This document shows, one piece after another, positions 49,605 through 58,126 of a stretch of DNA of 64,000 nucleotides. Source of the stretch: Streptomyces sp. MspMP-M5 (GTDB taxonomy: Bacteria > Actinomycetota > Actinomycetes > Streptomycetales > Streptomycetaceae). The DNA lies in the NCBI RefSeq assembly GCF_000373585.1, contig NZ_KB891878.1, positions 62,001-126,000 of the forward strand, written 5' to 3'. How positions within the stretch are numbered: the stretch's first letter is position 1; every line of letters begins with the position of its first letter. Under the pieces are notes generated by a model, which was not told the DNA's origin, made no database searches, and saw only the letters and a program-made list of their open reading frames with translations. The position numbers and the translations under genes are program-made.

Positions 49605-50498
49605 ATGACCGCAGTCAAGGCGCGCAAGCGCACCCGGCGCACCCTCACCGCGCTGGCCGGCGCCGCGGCCCTCGCCACCACCTCGCTCGCGCTGTGGGCC
49701 ACCACCGGCTCCACCGCGTCCGCGCAGGCGGCCGGGCTCCCCTCCCCCGACCACGTGGTCGTGGTGATGCTGGAGAACCACGCCTACGACCAGGTGATGG
49801 ACAGCTCCAGCGCGCCCTACCTGAACTCCCTCAAGGACGGCGGCGCCGTCCTCACCCAGTCGTTCGCCCTCACCCACCCCAGCGAACCGAACTACTACAT
49901 GGTGTTCTCCGGCTCCAACCAGGGGCGCACCGACGACAGTTGCGTACCGGTCGGCTCGATGTCCGCGCCCAACCTCGGCTCCGAGCTGCTCGCCGCCGGC
50001 CAGACCTGGGCGAGCTACAACGAGGGCCTGCCGAGCCAGGGTTCGACCAAGTGCAGCAGCGGGGACTACGCACAGAAACACAACCCGTGGTTCGGCTTCT
50101 CCAACGTGCCGACGTCCACCGCGAAGACGATGGACCAGTTCCCGTCCGACTACAGCACCCTGCCGAAGGTGTCCTTCGTCATCCCGGACCTCTGCAACGA
50201 CATGCACGACTGCTCGGTGGGCACCGGCGACACCTGGACGAAGAACAACCTCAGCGGCTACGCGGAGTGGGCCAGGAGCCACAACAGCATCCTCGCCGTC
50301 ACCTTCGACGAGGACGACCGCCTGTCCGGCAACCGCATCCCGACACTGTTCTACGGCGCCCACGTGGCGCCGGGCAGCTCCAGCGACACCAGCTACAACC
50401 ACTACAACGTCCTGCGCACCCTGGAGGACCTCGCCGGCCTGACCGGCCACGCCGGCAACGCCGCCGCCGCCTCCGACATCACCGGCATCTGGAACTGA
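49605..50498 (+). CDS. Secreted phosphoesterase (acid phosphatase-like)
   Basis: A protein of 297 residues. The signal (about 1-43) ends ASAQAAG. The PF04185-type fold begins 'DHVVVVMLENHAYDQVMDSS' (metal site and nucleophile region), followed by 'LTHPSEPNYYMVFSGSN' and 'ILAVTFDEDDRLSGNRIPTL' (second metal site). It is about half the size of the membrane-anchored relative at 2127-3971 and lacks a C-terminal anchor. It likely releases phosphate from esters outside the cell. ATG at 49605 follows GGAGG by 6 bases. The MFS gene starts 5 bases later, so the three rightward genes may be co-transcribed. Confidence 0.82.
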   Translation: MTAVKARKRTRRTLTALAGAAALATTSLALWATTGSTASAQAAGLPSPDHVVVVMLENHAYDQVMDSSSAPYLNSLKDGGAVLTQSFALTHPSEPNYYMVFSGSNQGRTDDSCVPVGSMSAPNLGSELLAAGQTWASYNEGLPSQGSTKCSSGDYAQKHNPWFGFSNVPTSTAKTMDQFPSDYSTLPKVSFVIPDLCNDMHDCSVGTGDTWTKNNLSGYAEWARSHNSILAVTFDEDDRLSGNRIPTLFYGAHVAPGSSSDTSYNHYNVLRTLEDLAGLTGHAGNAAAASDITGIWN

Positions 50499-50503
50499 CG
50501 CCC

Positions 50504-51898
50504 GTGTACCTCGCGGACTCCCGCAACAGCACGACGCCTTCGGCCGGCGCCACCGGTCCGACCGCCGCCCCGGGCAGCACCCGCCCGGGGCGGCGGTCCG
50601 CGGTGCCCGGTACGGTGCTGGCGCTCGGCGCGGTCAGCCTGATCACCGATGTCTCCGCGGAGATGATCACCGCGGTGCTGCCGCTCTACGTCGTCACCGC
50701 CCTCGGACTGTCCCCGCTCGGCTTCGGCCTGCTGGACGGCATCAACAACGGCGTGGGGGCGCTGGTCCGGCTCGCCGGCGGCCATCTCGCCGACGGCGGC
50801 GGACGCCGGCACAAGGTGGTGGCCGGCATCGGCTACGGCCTGTCGGCCGTGTGCAAGCCGCTGCTGCTGCTCGCCCGGGGACTGCCGGCGATCAGCGCCG
50901 TGCTGGCCGCCGACCGCGCCGGCAAGGGCCTGCGCACCGCGCCCCGGGACGCGATGATCTCGCTGGCCACCCGGCCCGAACACCGCGGCCGGGCGTTCGG
51001 CGTGCACCGCGCCATGGACACCGCCGGCGCGCTGCTCGGGCCCCTGGTGGCGTTCGCGGTACTGCGGGTCGCGGTCGACGGCTACGACGCGGTGTTCACC
51101 GTGAGCGCGTGCGTAGCGGCACTGGGCGTACTGGTGCTGGTCCTCTTCGTCCCGTCAAGCCCCGCCACCACCAACACAGGAACAAGCACAGACACAAACA
51201 CAGGCACCGGCACAGGCACAGACACAGGCATCGCATCGACGCCCGCTCACCCGCGCCCCACCCTGCGCGACTCCCTCGCCCTGCTGCGCCGCCCCGCACT
51301 GCGCCGGCTGACCCTGTGCGCCGCGCTCCTGGGCCTCACCACCGTCAGCGACGCCTTCCTCTTCCTTCTCCTCCAGCGCCAACTGGGCGTCCCCGCCGAC
51401 CTGTTCCCGCTGCTGCCGCTCGGCACCGCCGCGACCTTCCTGCTGCTCGCCGTGCCACTGGGCGCGCTCGCCGACCGCGTCGGACGCCGCCGGCTCTTCC
51501 TGGCCGGCCACGCCGCGCTGCTCCTGGCCTACGCGCTGGTGCTCGCCCCGTTGCACGGCCCGGCCACCGTGGTCCCGGTGCTCGTCCTGCACGGCGCCTT
51601 CTACGCGGCCACCGACGGGGTGCTGGCCGCCGCCACCGCCGGCGCGGTCCCGGCGGAGCACCTGGGCGCCGGCCAGGCCCTGGTGGGGACCGGCCAGGCA
51701 CTGGCCCGGTTCGTCTGCTCGCTGGCGTTCGGCGCGGCCTGGAGCTTCTGGAACGGGCGGGCCGCACTGGCGATGGCCGCCGTGGCACTGGCGTCCGCCG
51801 CCCTCGTCGCCGCCCGCCTGCTCAGGACCACCGACACCCCGGACACCGGCCACATCGCCCACGACGATCCCCACATCCCCCACGGAGCACCCCGATGA
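50504..51898 (+). CDS. MFS transporter
   Basis: A protein of 464 residues with 12 predicted membrane helices in two halves. 'GGHLADGGGRRHKVV' and 'LGALADRVGRRRLFLAGH' are the two loop 2-3 MFS signatures (GxxxDxxGRR). The central cytoplasmic linker (about residues 222-244) is a Thr/Gly/Asp low-complexity run encoded by hexamer repeats. The N-terminal 'SLITDVSAEMITAVLPLY' resembles bacterial drug or metabolite exporters. GTG at 50504 lies 5 bases after the phosphoesterase stop and has no clear ribosome-binding site. Its stop overlaps the next gene (ATGA). Confidence 0.85.
   Translation: MYLADSRNSTTPSAGATGPTAAPGSTRPGRRSAVPGTVLALGAVSLITDVSAEMITAVLPLYVVTALGLSPLGFGLLDGINNGVGALVRLAGGHLADGGGRRHKVVAGIGYGLSAVCKPLLLLARGLPAISAVLAADRAGKGLRTAPRDAMISLATRPEHRGRAFGVHRAMDTAGALLGPLVAFAVLRVAVDGYDAVFTVSACVAALGVLVLVLFVPSSPATTNTGTSTDTNTGTGTGTDTGIASTPAHPRPTLRDSLALLRRPALRRLTLCAALLGLTTVSDAFLFLLLQRQLGVPADLFPLLPLGTAATFLLLAVPLGALADRVGRRRLFLAGHAALLLAYALVLAPLHGPATVVPVLVLHGAFYAATDGVLAAATAGAVPAEHLGAGQALVGTGQALARFVCSLAFGAAWSFWNGRAALAMAAVALASAALVAARLLRTTDTPDTGHIAHDDPHIPHGAPR
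51168..51231. repeat. ACAGGC-type hexamer repeats in the MFS linker
   Basis: A run of degenerate hexamers (ACAGGC, ACAGAC, ACAAAC, ACCGGC) about 60 bases long inside the MFS gene. It encodes alternating Thr with Asn, Gly, Ser or Asp between helices 6 and 7. Being a multiple of three bases, copy-number change keeps the frame. Confidence 0.7.
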
Positions 51899-52917
51899 AC
51901 CGCAGGACCCGCCTGGCCGTGCTGCTCTTCGCGGTGGTACTGCTGACGGCGGTCGGCGCCGCGGCGGTGCTGCGGGCCGCCGACCGGTCCGCCGTCCGCG
52001 ACCGGCAGCAGGCCGACGGGCCGCCGGTCCGCACCGGCGACGTCACCCTCCGGCCATCCGGAGCACGGCAGCTGCTGGTGCGCAACCTCGCCTGGGGCCC
52101 GCACCGCGACGAGATCGCCGCGGTCCCGGCCGGACACCCCGACGCACCGCGCACCGCCTCCGGTGTGAAATGCCTGCGCTTCCACGCCGCCGCCGGCACC
52201 GCCATCTGCCTCCAGGCCGAGCGCGGCACACTCACCGACACCTACCGGGCGGTGGTGCTCGACTCCCACCTCCACATACGCCACAGCTTCCCGGCACCCG
52301 GCATCCCGACCCGGTCCCGGGTCTCCCCCTCCGGCCACCTGGTCGCCTGGACCGTCTTCGTCAGCGGCGACTCGTACGCCGGCACCGCCTTCTCCACCCG
52401 CACGGCGATCGCCGACATCCGCACCGGGGCGCTGGACGACAACCTGGAGGAGTACGCCGTCACCAAGGACGGCCACCCGTACCACGCCTCCGACCTCAAC
52501 ATCTGGGGCGTCACCTTCGCCGACGACACCCACTTCTACGCCACCCTCGCCACCGGCGGCCGCACCTACCTCGTCCGCGGCGACCGCACCACCCGCACCC
52601 TCACCACCCTCCACGGCAACGTCGAATGCCCCTCGCTCTCCCCCGACGGCACCCGTATCGCCTACAAGAAACGCGTCCCCGGCGCCTCCCCGGACGCCCC
52701 CTGGCGGCTCTACGTCCTCGACCTCGCCACCATGAAGGAGACCGCCACCGCCGAGCACCGCAACATCGACGACCAGGCCCTCTGGTCCGGCAGCGGCACC
52801 CTGGTCTACGCGATGCCCGGCGACTACGGCTCGGACCTGTGGACGGTCCCCGCCGACGGCTCCGGCACCGCCCACCGCCTGATGACGTCGGCGGTCGCCC
52901 CCGCCTATACGGGCTGA
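51895..52917 (+). CDS. Membrane-anchored PD40/WD40-like beta-propeller protein
   Basis: A protein of 340 residues with one N-terminal membrane helix (about 7-27) and an outside domain made of repeated blades such as 'RSRVSPSGHLVAWTVFVSGD', 'NVECPSLSPDGTRIAYKK' and 'LVYAMPGDYGSDLWTVPADG', typical of TolB/PD40 propellers. The start overlaps the MFS stop (ATGA) with GGAG upstream, so the two are made together; it may sense or bind a substrate on the outside of the exporter. Specific function unknown. Confidence 0.78.
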   Translation: MNRRTRLAVLLFAVVLLTAVGAAAVLRAADRSAVRDRQQADGPPVRTGDVTLRPSGARQLLVRNLAWGPHRDEIAAVPAGHPDAPRTASGVKCLRFHAAAGTAICLQAERGTLTDTYRAVVLDSHLHIRHSFPAPGIPTRSRVSPSGHLVAWTVFVSGDSYAGTAFSTRTAIADIRTGALDDNLEEYAVTKDGHPYHASDLNIWGVTFADDTHFYATLATGGRTYLVRGDRTTRTLTTLHGNVECPSLSPDGTRIAYKKRVPGASPDAPWRLYVLDLATMKETATAEHRNIDDQALWSGSGTLVYAMPGDYGSDLWTVPADGSGTAHRLMTSAVAPAYTG

Positions 52918-52962
52918 CGCCCGGCCACCGCAACGACCGGCCCGGGTGTGCTGTCCGATGGA

Positions 52963-53856
52963 TCAGGACCGTGCCGGCCGCTCACCGGTCTGACCCGTCG
53001 CCAGATCCTGGGCGAGCGAGACCCGGGACATCAGGACCGCGCCCCACAGGACCAGGCCGACGCCCAGCGCCTCGGGCAGCAGCCACCACCCGGCCCGGAC
53101 CCGCTCGTCGAACAGCGTCACCCCCAGCGACAGACTGATCAGCGCGTCACCGAGGGTGAGCACCGGCTGAGAGGCGGTCAACGGGCCGGACTGCATGGCG
53201 TTCTCCATCATGAACAGCGCCAGGGCCCCGGTCAGCGCGAAACCATATGCCTGCCAGGAGGTGAAGAACTCGGCCGGGCCGCCGCTCGCCCAGGCATGCG
53301 TGGCGTCCTTGAGCAGGGCGGCGGTGAGCGCATAGCCGATCGCGGTCGCCGCGCCGAAACAGGCGGCGCGGACACTGCCGGCCCCGCGCCGCAGCCCGGC
53401 GCCGACCACCGTGGCGATCACCGAGTAGCACACGATCAGCGCGGGGATCCAGCGGCTCAACGGAGCGTGGTCGCGCCCGGCGGTGGGCGCGGCGGCGCCC
53501 AGCGCGGTGCCCAGCCCGACGACCAGCAGCCCCACCCCGGCCCAGCCGCGCCCGGAGACCCGCCTGCCCAGCACCGCTCGCGCCATGAGCAGGGCCAGCG
53601 GCAACTCCAGCACGAACAGCGGCTGGACCACCGACAGCGGGCCCATCAGCAGCGCCAGTGCCTGGAACGCGGCGGCCGGCAGCACCATCAGCATCCCGGC
53701 GAGCCACGCCGCACGGTGCAGCAGGTCGGCGATCAGCCCGATCCGCAGCCGGCCGGAGACCGGCACGGTGCGCGCGGCACGGCGCTGCAGCACTGTGGAC
53801 AGCGCGTTGCTCGCCGCCGCGAGCACCGCGAACACGACGGCCGCCCAGATGGCCAC
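52963..53856 (-). CDS. DMT-superfamily (EamA-like) membrane protein
   Basis: A protein of 297 residues with nine to ten hydrophobic helices in two repeated halves. 'NALSTVLQRRAARTVP' and 'PLSVVQPLFVLELPLALLMA' in the first and 'PLTASQPVLTLGDALISLSL' in the second show the DMT duplication with the conserved Pro after the helix. It probably exports or imports a small metabolite. GTG at 53856 has AGAGGTGG upstream. It is convergent with the propeller gene. Confidence 0.8.
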   Translation of the reverse strand: MAIWAAVVFAVLAAASNALSTVLQRRAARTVPVSGRLRIGLIADLLHRAAWLAGMLMVLPAAAFQALALLMGPLSVVQPLFVLELPLALLMARAVLGRRVSGRGWAGVGLLVVGLGTALGAAAPTAGRDHAPLSRWIPALIVCYSVIATVVGAGLRRGAGSVRAACFGAATAIGYALTAALLKDATHAWASGGPAEFFTSWQAYGFALTGALALFMMENAMQSGPLTASQPVLTLGDALISLSLGVTLFDERVRAGWWLLPEALGVGLVLWGAVLMSRVSLAQDLATGQTGERPARS

Positions 53857-54015
53857 GCGCCCACCTCTCCGTCGCCGGACCCCGCCCCGACGCTAACCGC
53901 AGCCCGCCCGAGCCGCCCGGCACGGTCGTACAGGAGGGTCCGCCGCTGTCGTTCTTCCGCGTGACACCCCGGCGCGTCGCTTGGCCAGCCGGCGGACCTC
54001 CCGCACGGTGAGACG

Positions 54016-54204
54016 GTGCGCCGCTTCGCTCCCTTCCTCGCCACCACGCTGGCCGCCGCGGCCTTGGCTGCGGCCGGCTGTGCGGTCGTTCTGACGTCCG
54101 GGCCCGACGCCGTCTCGCCGGGGGCCGGCGGGACCGCCCCCCGTACGGTGGCTCCGGGGCCGCCGGGCCTGTTCGCCCGCACGTTGTCGGCGTTCCCGCC
54201 GTAG
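54016..54204 (+). CDS. Possible small lipoprotein
   Basis: A protein of 62 residues with a basic start, a hydrophobic Ala-rich segment and LAAAGC, an acceptable lipobox, followed by a Pro/Gly/Ala tail. GTG at 54016 has GGTGAG close upstream. The length and composition are also compatible with chance in GC-rich DNA, and no neighbour supports it. Confidence 0.35.
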   Translation: MRRFAPFLATTLAAAALAAAGCAVVLTSGPDAVSPGAGGTAPRTVAPGPPGLFARTLSAFPP

Positions 54205-54340
54205 GGTTCGCCTTTCTTGCGCCCGGCGGCGCTCGCCTTTGCGCCTGACGGCGCGTTTGCCGGCCCGCTTCGCGGGCGTTGTTGGTCCGCTGCGCGGGCT
54301 TGTTCTCCGCTGCGCGGGGCTGTCGGGTGCGGTGGCGGGT

Positions 54341-54401
54341 CTGCGGGGTAGGGGTGTGCCGGACTGCTTCGCTTTACGTCCGGCACACCCCTACCCCGCA
54401 G
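54341..54401. repeat. Palindromic repeat A (24-bp stem)
   Basis: Perfect arms at 54341-54364 and 54378-54401, beginning CTGCGGGGTAGGGG, with loop TGCTTCGCTTTAC. The loop is the reverse complement of the loop of repeat B. It could end transcription, but the duplicated inverted layout suggests a dispersed repeat family. Confidence 0.9.
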
Positions 54402-54577
54402 CCCCGCCACCTCCCGTTGAGGGTTGGATTTCAGGCCGGTTGAAGCTCATGCCCGGTGGGCCAGTACAGGCCCCGGACTGAGGGGTGACCGTCGATGATC
54501 AGCGACCCGCACGGGACCACTCACGCCAGCCCCACCCACCGTCTTCCATGACTACCCACGGGAGGGGACGGGTCGGA

Positions 54578-54634
54578 GGGGCAGGGGGTGTGTCCGGACG
54601 TAAAGCGAAGCAGTCCGGACACACCCCCTGCCCC
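54578..54634. repeat. Palindromic repeat B (22-bp stem), inverted copy of A
   Basis: Perfect arms at 54578-54599 and 54613-54634, beginning GGGGCAGGGGGTGTGTC, with loop GTAAAGCGAAGCA. Stem and loop are the reverse complement of repeat A apart from a few paired changes, so the base-pairing is kept while the sequence has drifted. Confidence 0.9.
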
Positions 54635-54732
54635 GCAGACCCGGCACCGCGGCCGAACAGCCCCGCGCAGCGGACCCGCGCCGCCAGGCGCAAAAAGGCG
54701 AACCCCCGCGGCGGGGAAACCGGGAGCGGCGA

Positions 54733-55641
54733 TCAGCTGACGCCGTACACCAACCGCATCGGCTCCGCCGCTGCAAGCAACTCGCGGGCCACGGCGCCCG
54801 CCTCCGCGGGATCCCAGCGGGCGCCCTTGTCGCGCGTCGGTCCGGGCCGCCACCCTTCCATCACCGTGATGCGGCCTCCCTCGGCCTCGAAGACCCGGCC
54901 GGTGACGCCGGCGCTGTCCGCCGCGGCGAGCCAGACGACGAGCGGGGAGACGTTCTCCGGGGCCATGGCGTCGAAGGCACCCTCCACGGGGGCCATCGCC
55001 GACGCGAACGCCCGCTCCGTCATCCGGGTGCGGGCCGCCGGGGCGAGGGCGTTGACCTGGACGCCGTAGCGGGCCAGTTCGGCGGCGGCGACGAGGGTCA
55101 GGCCGAGGATGCCGGCCTTGGCTGCCGAGTAGTTGGCCTGGCCGACGCTGCCCAGCAGGCCGGCGCCGGAGCTGGTGTTGACGACCCGGGCGTCGGGCGT
55201 CCGCCCGGCCTTGGTCTCGGCCCGCCAGTGCGCGGCGGCGTGCTTGAGGGGCAGGAAGTGGCCCTTGAGATGGACCCGCAGCACCGCGTCCCAGTCGTCC
55301 TCGCCGAGGTTGACCAGCATCCGGTCGCGCAGGAACCCGGCGTTGTTGACCAGCGCGTCCAGGCGGCCGAAGGTGTCCAGGGCGGCGGTGACGAGGGAGC
55401 GGGCGCCGTCGTCGGTGGTGATGTCGCCGGTGTGTGCGACGGCCCGGCCGCCGTGTGCCCGGATCTCGTCGACGACCTGCTGGGCGGGCCCGGTGGAGCC
55501 GCCGGTGCCGTCGGCCGCCACACCGAGGTCGTTGACGACGACGACGGCGCCCTCGGCGGCTAGCGCGAGGGCGTGGGCGCGGCCCAGGCCCCGGCCGGCC
55601 CCGGTGACGGCGGCGACGCGTCCGGTGCAGATTCCGGTCAT
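54733..55641 (-). CDS. SDR-family dehydrogenase of the HIP cluster (Rv3548c-like position)
   Basis: A protein of 302 residues. 'VAAVTGAGRGLGRAHALALA' (cofactor), 'LDALVNNAGFLRD', Ser in 'VVNTSSGAGLLGSVGQ' and YSAAK form the full SDR active site. The long, acidic 'GGSTGPAQQVVDEI' insert is typical of 3-hydroxyacyl-CoA dehydrogenase-type SDRs. It would oxidise a hydroxyacyl-CoA intermediate of steroid ring breakdown. It starts one base after the previous stop, with GAGGAG upstream, and is read as an operon with the next SDR. Order and strand match two SDR genes next to echA20 in M. tuberculosis. Confidence 0.82.
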   Translation of the reverse strand: MTGICTGRVAAVTGAGRGLGRAHALALAAEGAVVVVNDLGVAADGTGGSTGPAQQVVDEIRAHGGRAVAHTGDITTDDGARSLVTAALDTFGRLDALVNNAGFLRDRMLVNLGEDDWDAVLRVHLKGHFLPLKHAAAHWRAETKAGRTPDARVVNTSSGAGLLGSVGQANYSAAKAGILGLTLVAAAELARYGVQVNALAPAARTRMTERAFASAMAPVEGAFDAMAPENVSPLVVWLAAADSAGVTGRVFEAEGGRITVMEGWRPGPTRDKGARWDPAEAGAVARELLAAAEPMRLVYGVS

Positions 55642-55642
55642 C

Positions 55643-56431
55643 TCATGACTCCTCGGGGTGGTTGACGGTGGCGGCGTCGAGGAAGGCGGGGCGTTCCCCG
55701 CCGCCGTGGACGAGCAGGCTGGCGCCGCTGACGTAGCCGGCGCGGACGGAGGCGAGGAAGACGCAGGCGGCGCCGATCTCGGCGGGTTCGGCGAGCCGGC
55801 CGAGCGGGACGGTGGCGGCGACCGCGGCGACGCCGGCCTCGTCGCCGTAGTGGAGGGCGCTCCGTTCGGTGCGGACCATGCCGGGGACGACGGTGTTGAC
55901 GCGGACGTGCGGCGCCCACTCGACGGCCATCGAGCGGGCGAGGTGGTCCAGGCCGGCCTTGGCGGCGCCGTAGGCGGCGGTGCCGGGCGAGGGCCGGGTG
56001 CCGCTGACACTGCCGATCATGATCACCGAGCCGCCGTCCGGCTGGCCGCGCATCACCTCGTAGGCTGCGAGCGAGGCGGTCATCGGGGCGGTCAGATTGA
56101 GTTCGACGACCCGGGCGTGGCGTTCCGCCGCGGTCGCGCCGAGCAGCCGGTAGGGGGTGCCGCCGGCGTTGTTGACCAGGCAGTCCAGGCGGCCGTGGTC
56201 GGCCGCGACGGCGCCGAAGAAGTTCCGGACGTCAGCGGGTTGGCGCAGGTCGAGGGGGTGGAAGCGGGCGGTGCGGCCGTCCGCGGCGACGGGGGTGTCC
56301 GGGGGGCGTCGGGCGCAGACGACGACCTCCGCGCCGGCCTGGAGGAAGGCGCGGGCGATGCCGGCGCCGACGCCCCGGGTGCCGCCGGTGACGACGGCGA
56401 CCCGTCCGGACAGATCGAGGTTCAGGGACAA
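55643..56431 (-). CDS. SDR-family dehydrogenase of the HIP cluster (Rv3549c-like position)
   Basis: A protein of 262 residues. 'VAVVTGGTRGVGAGIARAFL', 'LDCLVNNAGGTPYRLL', Ser in 'MIGSVSGTRPSPGTAAYGAA' and YGAAK give a complete SDR site, and 'VNTVVPGMVRTE' follows. The start is TTG at 56431, supported by GGAGG 6 bases upstream; no ATG/GTG fits better. It is divergent from echA20, with a KstR2-like operator in the 79-base gap. Probably a hydroxysteroid/hydroxyacyl-CoA dehydrogenase. Confidence 0.82.
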   Translation of the reverse strand: MSLNLDLSGRVAVVTGGTRGVGAGIARAFLQAGAEVVVCARRPPDTPVAADGRTARFHPLDLRQPADVRNFFGAVAADHGRLDCLVNNAGGTPYRLLGATAAERHARVVELNLTAPMTASLAAYEVMRGQPDGGSVIMIGSVSGTRPSPGTAAYGAAKAGLDHLARSMAVEWAPHVRVNTVVPGMVRTERSALHYGDEAGVAAVAATVPLGRLAEPAEIGAACVFLASVRAGYVSGASLLVHGGGERPAFLDAATVNHPEES

Positions 56432-56475
56432 CTGGTACCTCCCGCGGCGGGCGATCCGCTGCTAACTTCCTACCT

Positions 56476-56489
56476 AACAAACGCTTGGT
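56476..56489. promoter_or_regulatory. KstR2-like operator, SDR / echA20
   Basis: AACAAACGCTTGGT matches 13 of 14 positions of AnCAAGnnCTTGnT, the motif reported for the TetR repressor KstR2 of mycobacteria (only the sixth base differs). It lies in the divergent gap between the SDR gene and echA20 and shares the CAAA/CTTG form with 63442-63455. Strong sequence evidence; binding is inferred. Confidence 0.7.
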
Positions 56490-56510
56490 GGAAAGGTAGC
56501 TGATCTGCTC

Positions 56511-57290
56511 ATGGGTGTCTCCACCTCCGCACCCGACCAGGGCGTCACGGTCGTCACCGTGGACTTCCCCCCGGTCAACGCCCTCCCCGTACAGGGCTGG
56601 TACGACCTCGCCGACGCGGTACGGACCGCCGGCCGCGCTCCCGAGGTCCGCTGTGTGGTGCTCACCGCCGCGGGCCGCGGGTTCAACGCCGGCGTCGACA
56701 TCAAGGAGATGCAGCGGGACACCGCGGCCGGCGGCCACGGGGCACTGATCGGCGCCAACCACGGCTGCGCCGAGGCGTTCACCGCGGTCTACGAGTGCGA
56801 GGTGCCGGTGGTCGCCGCCGTGCACGGCCACTGCCTGGGCGGCGGGATCGGCCTGGTGGGCAACGCGGACGCGATCGTGGCGAGCGACGACGCCACCTTC
56901 GGCCTGCCGGAACTGGACCGCGGCGCGCTCGGCGCCGCCACCCATCTGGCCCGGCTGGTCCCCCAGCACCTGATGCGGGCGCTGTACTACACCTCGCGGA
57001 CCGCCACCGCACGGGAGCTGCATGCGCACGGCTCGGTGTGGAGAGTGGTACCGCGCGATGAACTGGAGGGTGTGGCAAGGGAGTTGGGGCGCGAGATCGC
57101 GCGCAAGGACGGCTCCCTCCTGCGGCTCGCCAAGGCTGCCCTCAACGGTATCGACCCGGTCGACGTGCGCCGCAGCTACCGCTTCGAGCAGGGCTTCACC
57201 TTCGAGGCCAATCTCAGCGGGGTCGCGGACCGGGTCCGCGACACCTTCGGGAGCCGGAACGCCGGGGACGGCAAGGAGGAGCGATCGTGA
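56511..57290 (+). CDS. echA20: Enoyl-CoA hydratase/ring-opening hydrolase EchA20
   Basis: A protein of 259 residues of the crotonase fold: oxyanion-hole segments 'GRGFNAGVDIKEMQRD' and 'VHGHCLGGGIGLVGNADAIV', then 'ATFGLPELDRGALGAATHLA'. EchA20 opens ring D of the steroid remnant (HIEC-CoA) by hydrolysis. Position before ipdA, the GTGA overlap with it and the HIP context support the assignment. ATG at 56511 has no near ribosome-binding site, so translation may start on a very short leader from a promoter overlapping the operator. Confidence 0.82.
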   Translation: MGVSTSAPDQGVTVVTVDFPPVNALPVQGWYDLADAVRTAGRAPEVRCVVLTAAGRGFNAGVDIKEMQRDTAAGGHGALIGANHGCAEAFTAVYECEVPVVAAVHGHCLGGGIGLVGNADAIVASDDATFGLPELDRGALGAATHLARLVPQHLMRALYYTSRTATARELHAHGSVWRVVPRDELEGVARELGREIARKDGSLLRLAKAALNGIDPVDVRRSYRFEQGFTFEANLSGVADRVRDTFGSRNAGDGKEERS

Positions 57291-58126
57291 CCGACAAGAC
57301 CATGACTCCGGACGAGGTCGTCGCGCGGCTGCGCAGCGGGATGACCCTGGGCATCGGCGGCTGGGGCTCCCGCCGCAAGCCGATGGCACTGGTGCGGGCG
57401 CTGCTCCGCTCCGACGTCACCGACCTGACCGTGGTCTCCTACGGCGGCCCGGACGTGGGACTGCTGGCCGCCGCCGGGAAGATCCGCGAACTGGTCACCG
57501 CGTTCGTCACCCTCGACTCGATCCCCCTGGAGCCGCACTTCCGGACGGCCCGCCAGTCGGGCGGATTCGAGCTGAGCGAGATCGACGAGGCGATGTTCAT
57601 GTGGGGGTTGCGGGCCGCCGCCAACCGGCTGCCGTTCCTCCCGGTCCGGGCCGGTCTGGGCTCGGACGTGATGCGGGTCAACCCCGGGCTGCGGACGGTC
57701 ACCTCGCCGTACGAGGACGGGGAGACCTTCGTCGCGATGCCGGCGCTGCGGATGGACGCGGCGCTGGTCCACGTCAACCGCGCCGACCGGCTCGGCAACG
57801 GCCAGTACCTGGGCCCCGACCCGTACTTCGACGACCTGTTCTGCGAGGCCGCGGAGCGCGCGTATGTCTCGTGCGAGGAGTTGGTGGACGGCTTCGGGGC
57901 CGCCGTCCCGCAGACCCTGCTGGTCAAGCGCCATACGGTGACCGGCGTGGTGGAGACGCCGCGCGGTGCGCACTTCACCTCGTGCGTCCCGGACTACGAC
58001 CGCGACGAGGCGTTCCAGAAGCTCTATGCGACCACGCCCTGGCCGGAGTTCGCCGCGCGGTTCCTGCACGGGGACGAGAAGAGCTACCAGTCGGCCGTCC
58101 AGACCTGGCACGAGGAGATGCGATGA
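57287..58126 (+). CDS. ipdA: Ring-C-opening hydrolase subunit IpdA
   Basis: A protein of 279 residues of the CoA-transferase alpha fold: 'LRSGMTLGIGGWGSRRKPMA', 'SYGGPDVGLLAAAGKI' and 'MWGLRAAANRLPFLP'. IpdA and IpdB form a heterotetramer that hydrolyses ring C of COCHEA-CoA in steroid breakdown; the fold looks like a CoA transferase but the work is C-C hydrolysis. GTG at 57287 overlaps the echA20 stop, with GGAGGA upstream, and its stop overlaps ipdB (ATGA), giving tight coupling of the two subunits. Confidence 0.87.
   Translation: MTDKTMTPDEVVARLRSGMTLGIGGWGSRRKPMALVRALLRSDVTDLTVVSYGGPDVGLLAAAGKIRELVTAFVTLDSIPLEPHFRTARQSGGFELSEIDEAMFMWGLRAAANRLPFLPVRAGLGSDVMRVNPGLRTVTSPYEDGETFVAMPALRMDAALVHVNRADRLGNGQYLGPDPYFDDLFCEAAERAYVSCEELVDGFGAAVPQTLLVKRHTVTGVVETPRGAHFTSCVPDYDRDEAFQKLYATTPWPEFAARFLHGDEKSYQSAVQTWHEEMR

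Larger units (their letters stand above)
54205..54732. other. Gene-poor region with two long palindromes
   Basis: About 530 bases with no supportable gene. It holds two long stem-loops (54341-54401 and 54578-54634) that are inverted copies of each other, with flanks that also match in inverted orientation: GGGTTCGCCTTT near 54205 against AAAGGCGAACCC near 54705, and GCTGCGCGGGGCTGT near 54309 against its complement near 54657. Between them is about 175 bases of unrelated sequence. Confidence 0.7.

Noticed and set aside
54205-54732. Insertion sequence
   Set aside because: There is no transposase frame and no target duplication that I can see; only palindromic repeats are present.
54485-55069. 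Plus-strand frame of 194 codons through palindrome B
   Set aside because: It reads through the repeat and then antisense to the SDR gene; no ribosome-binding site or family match.
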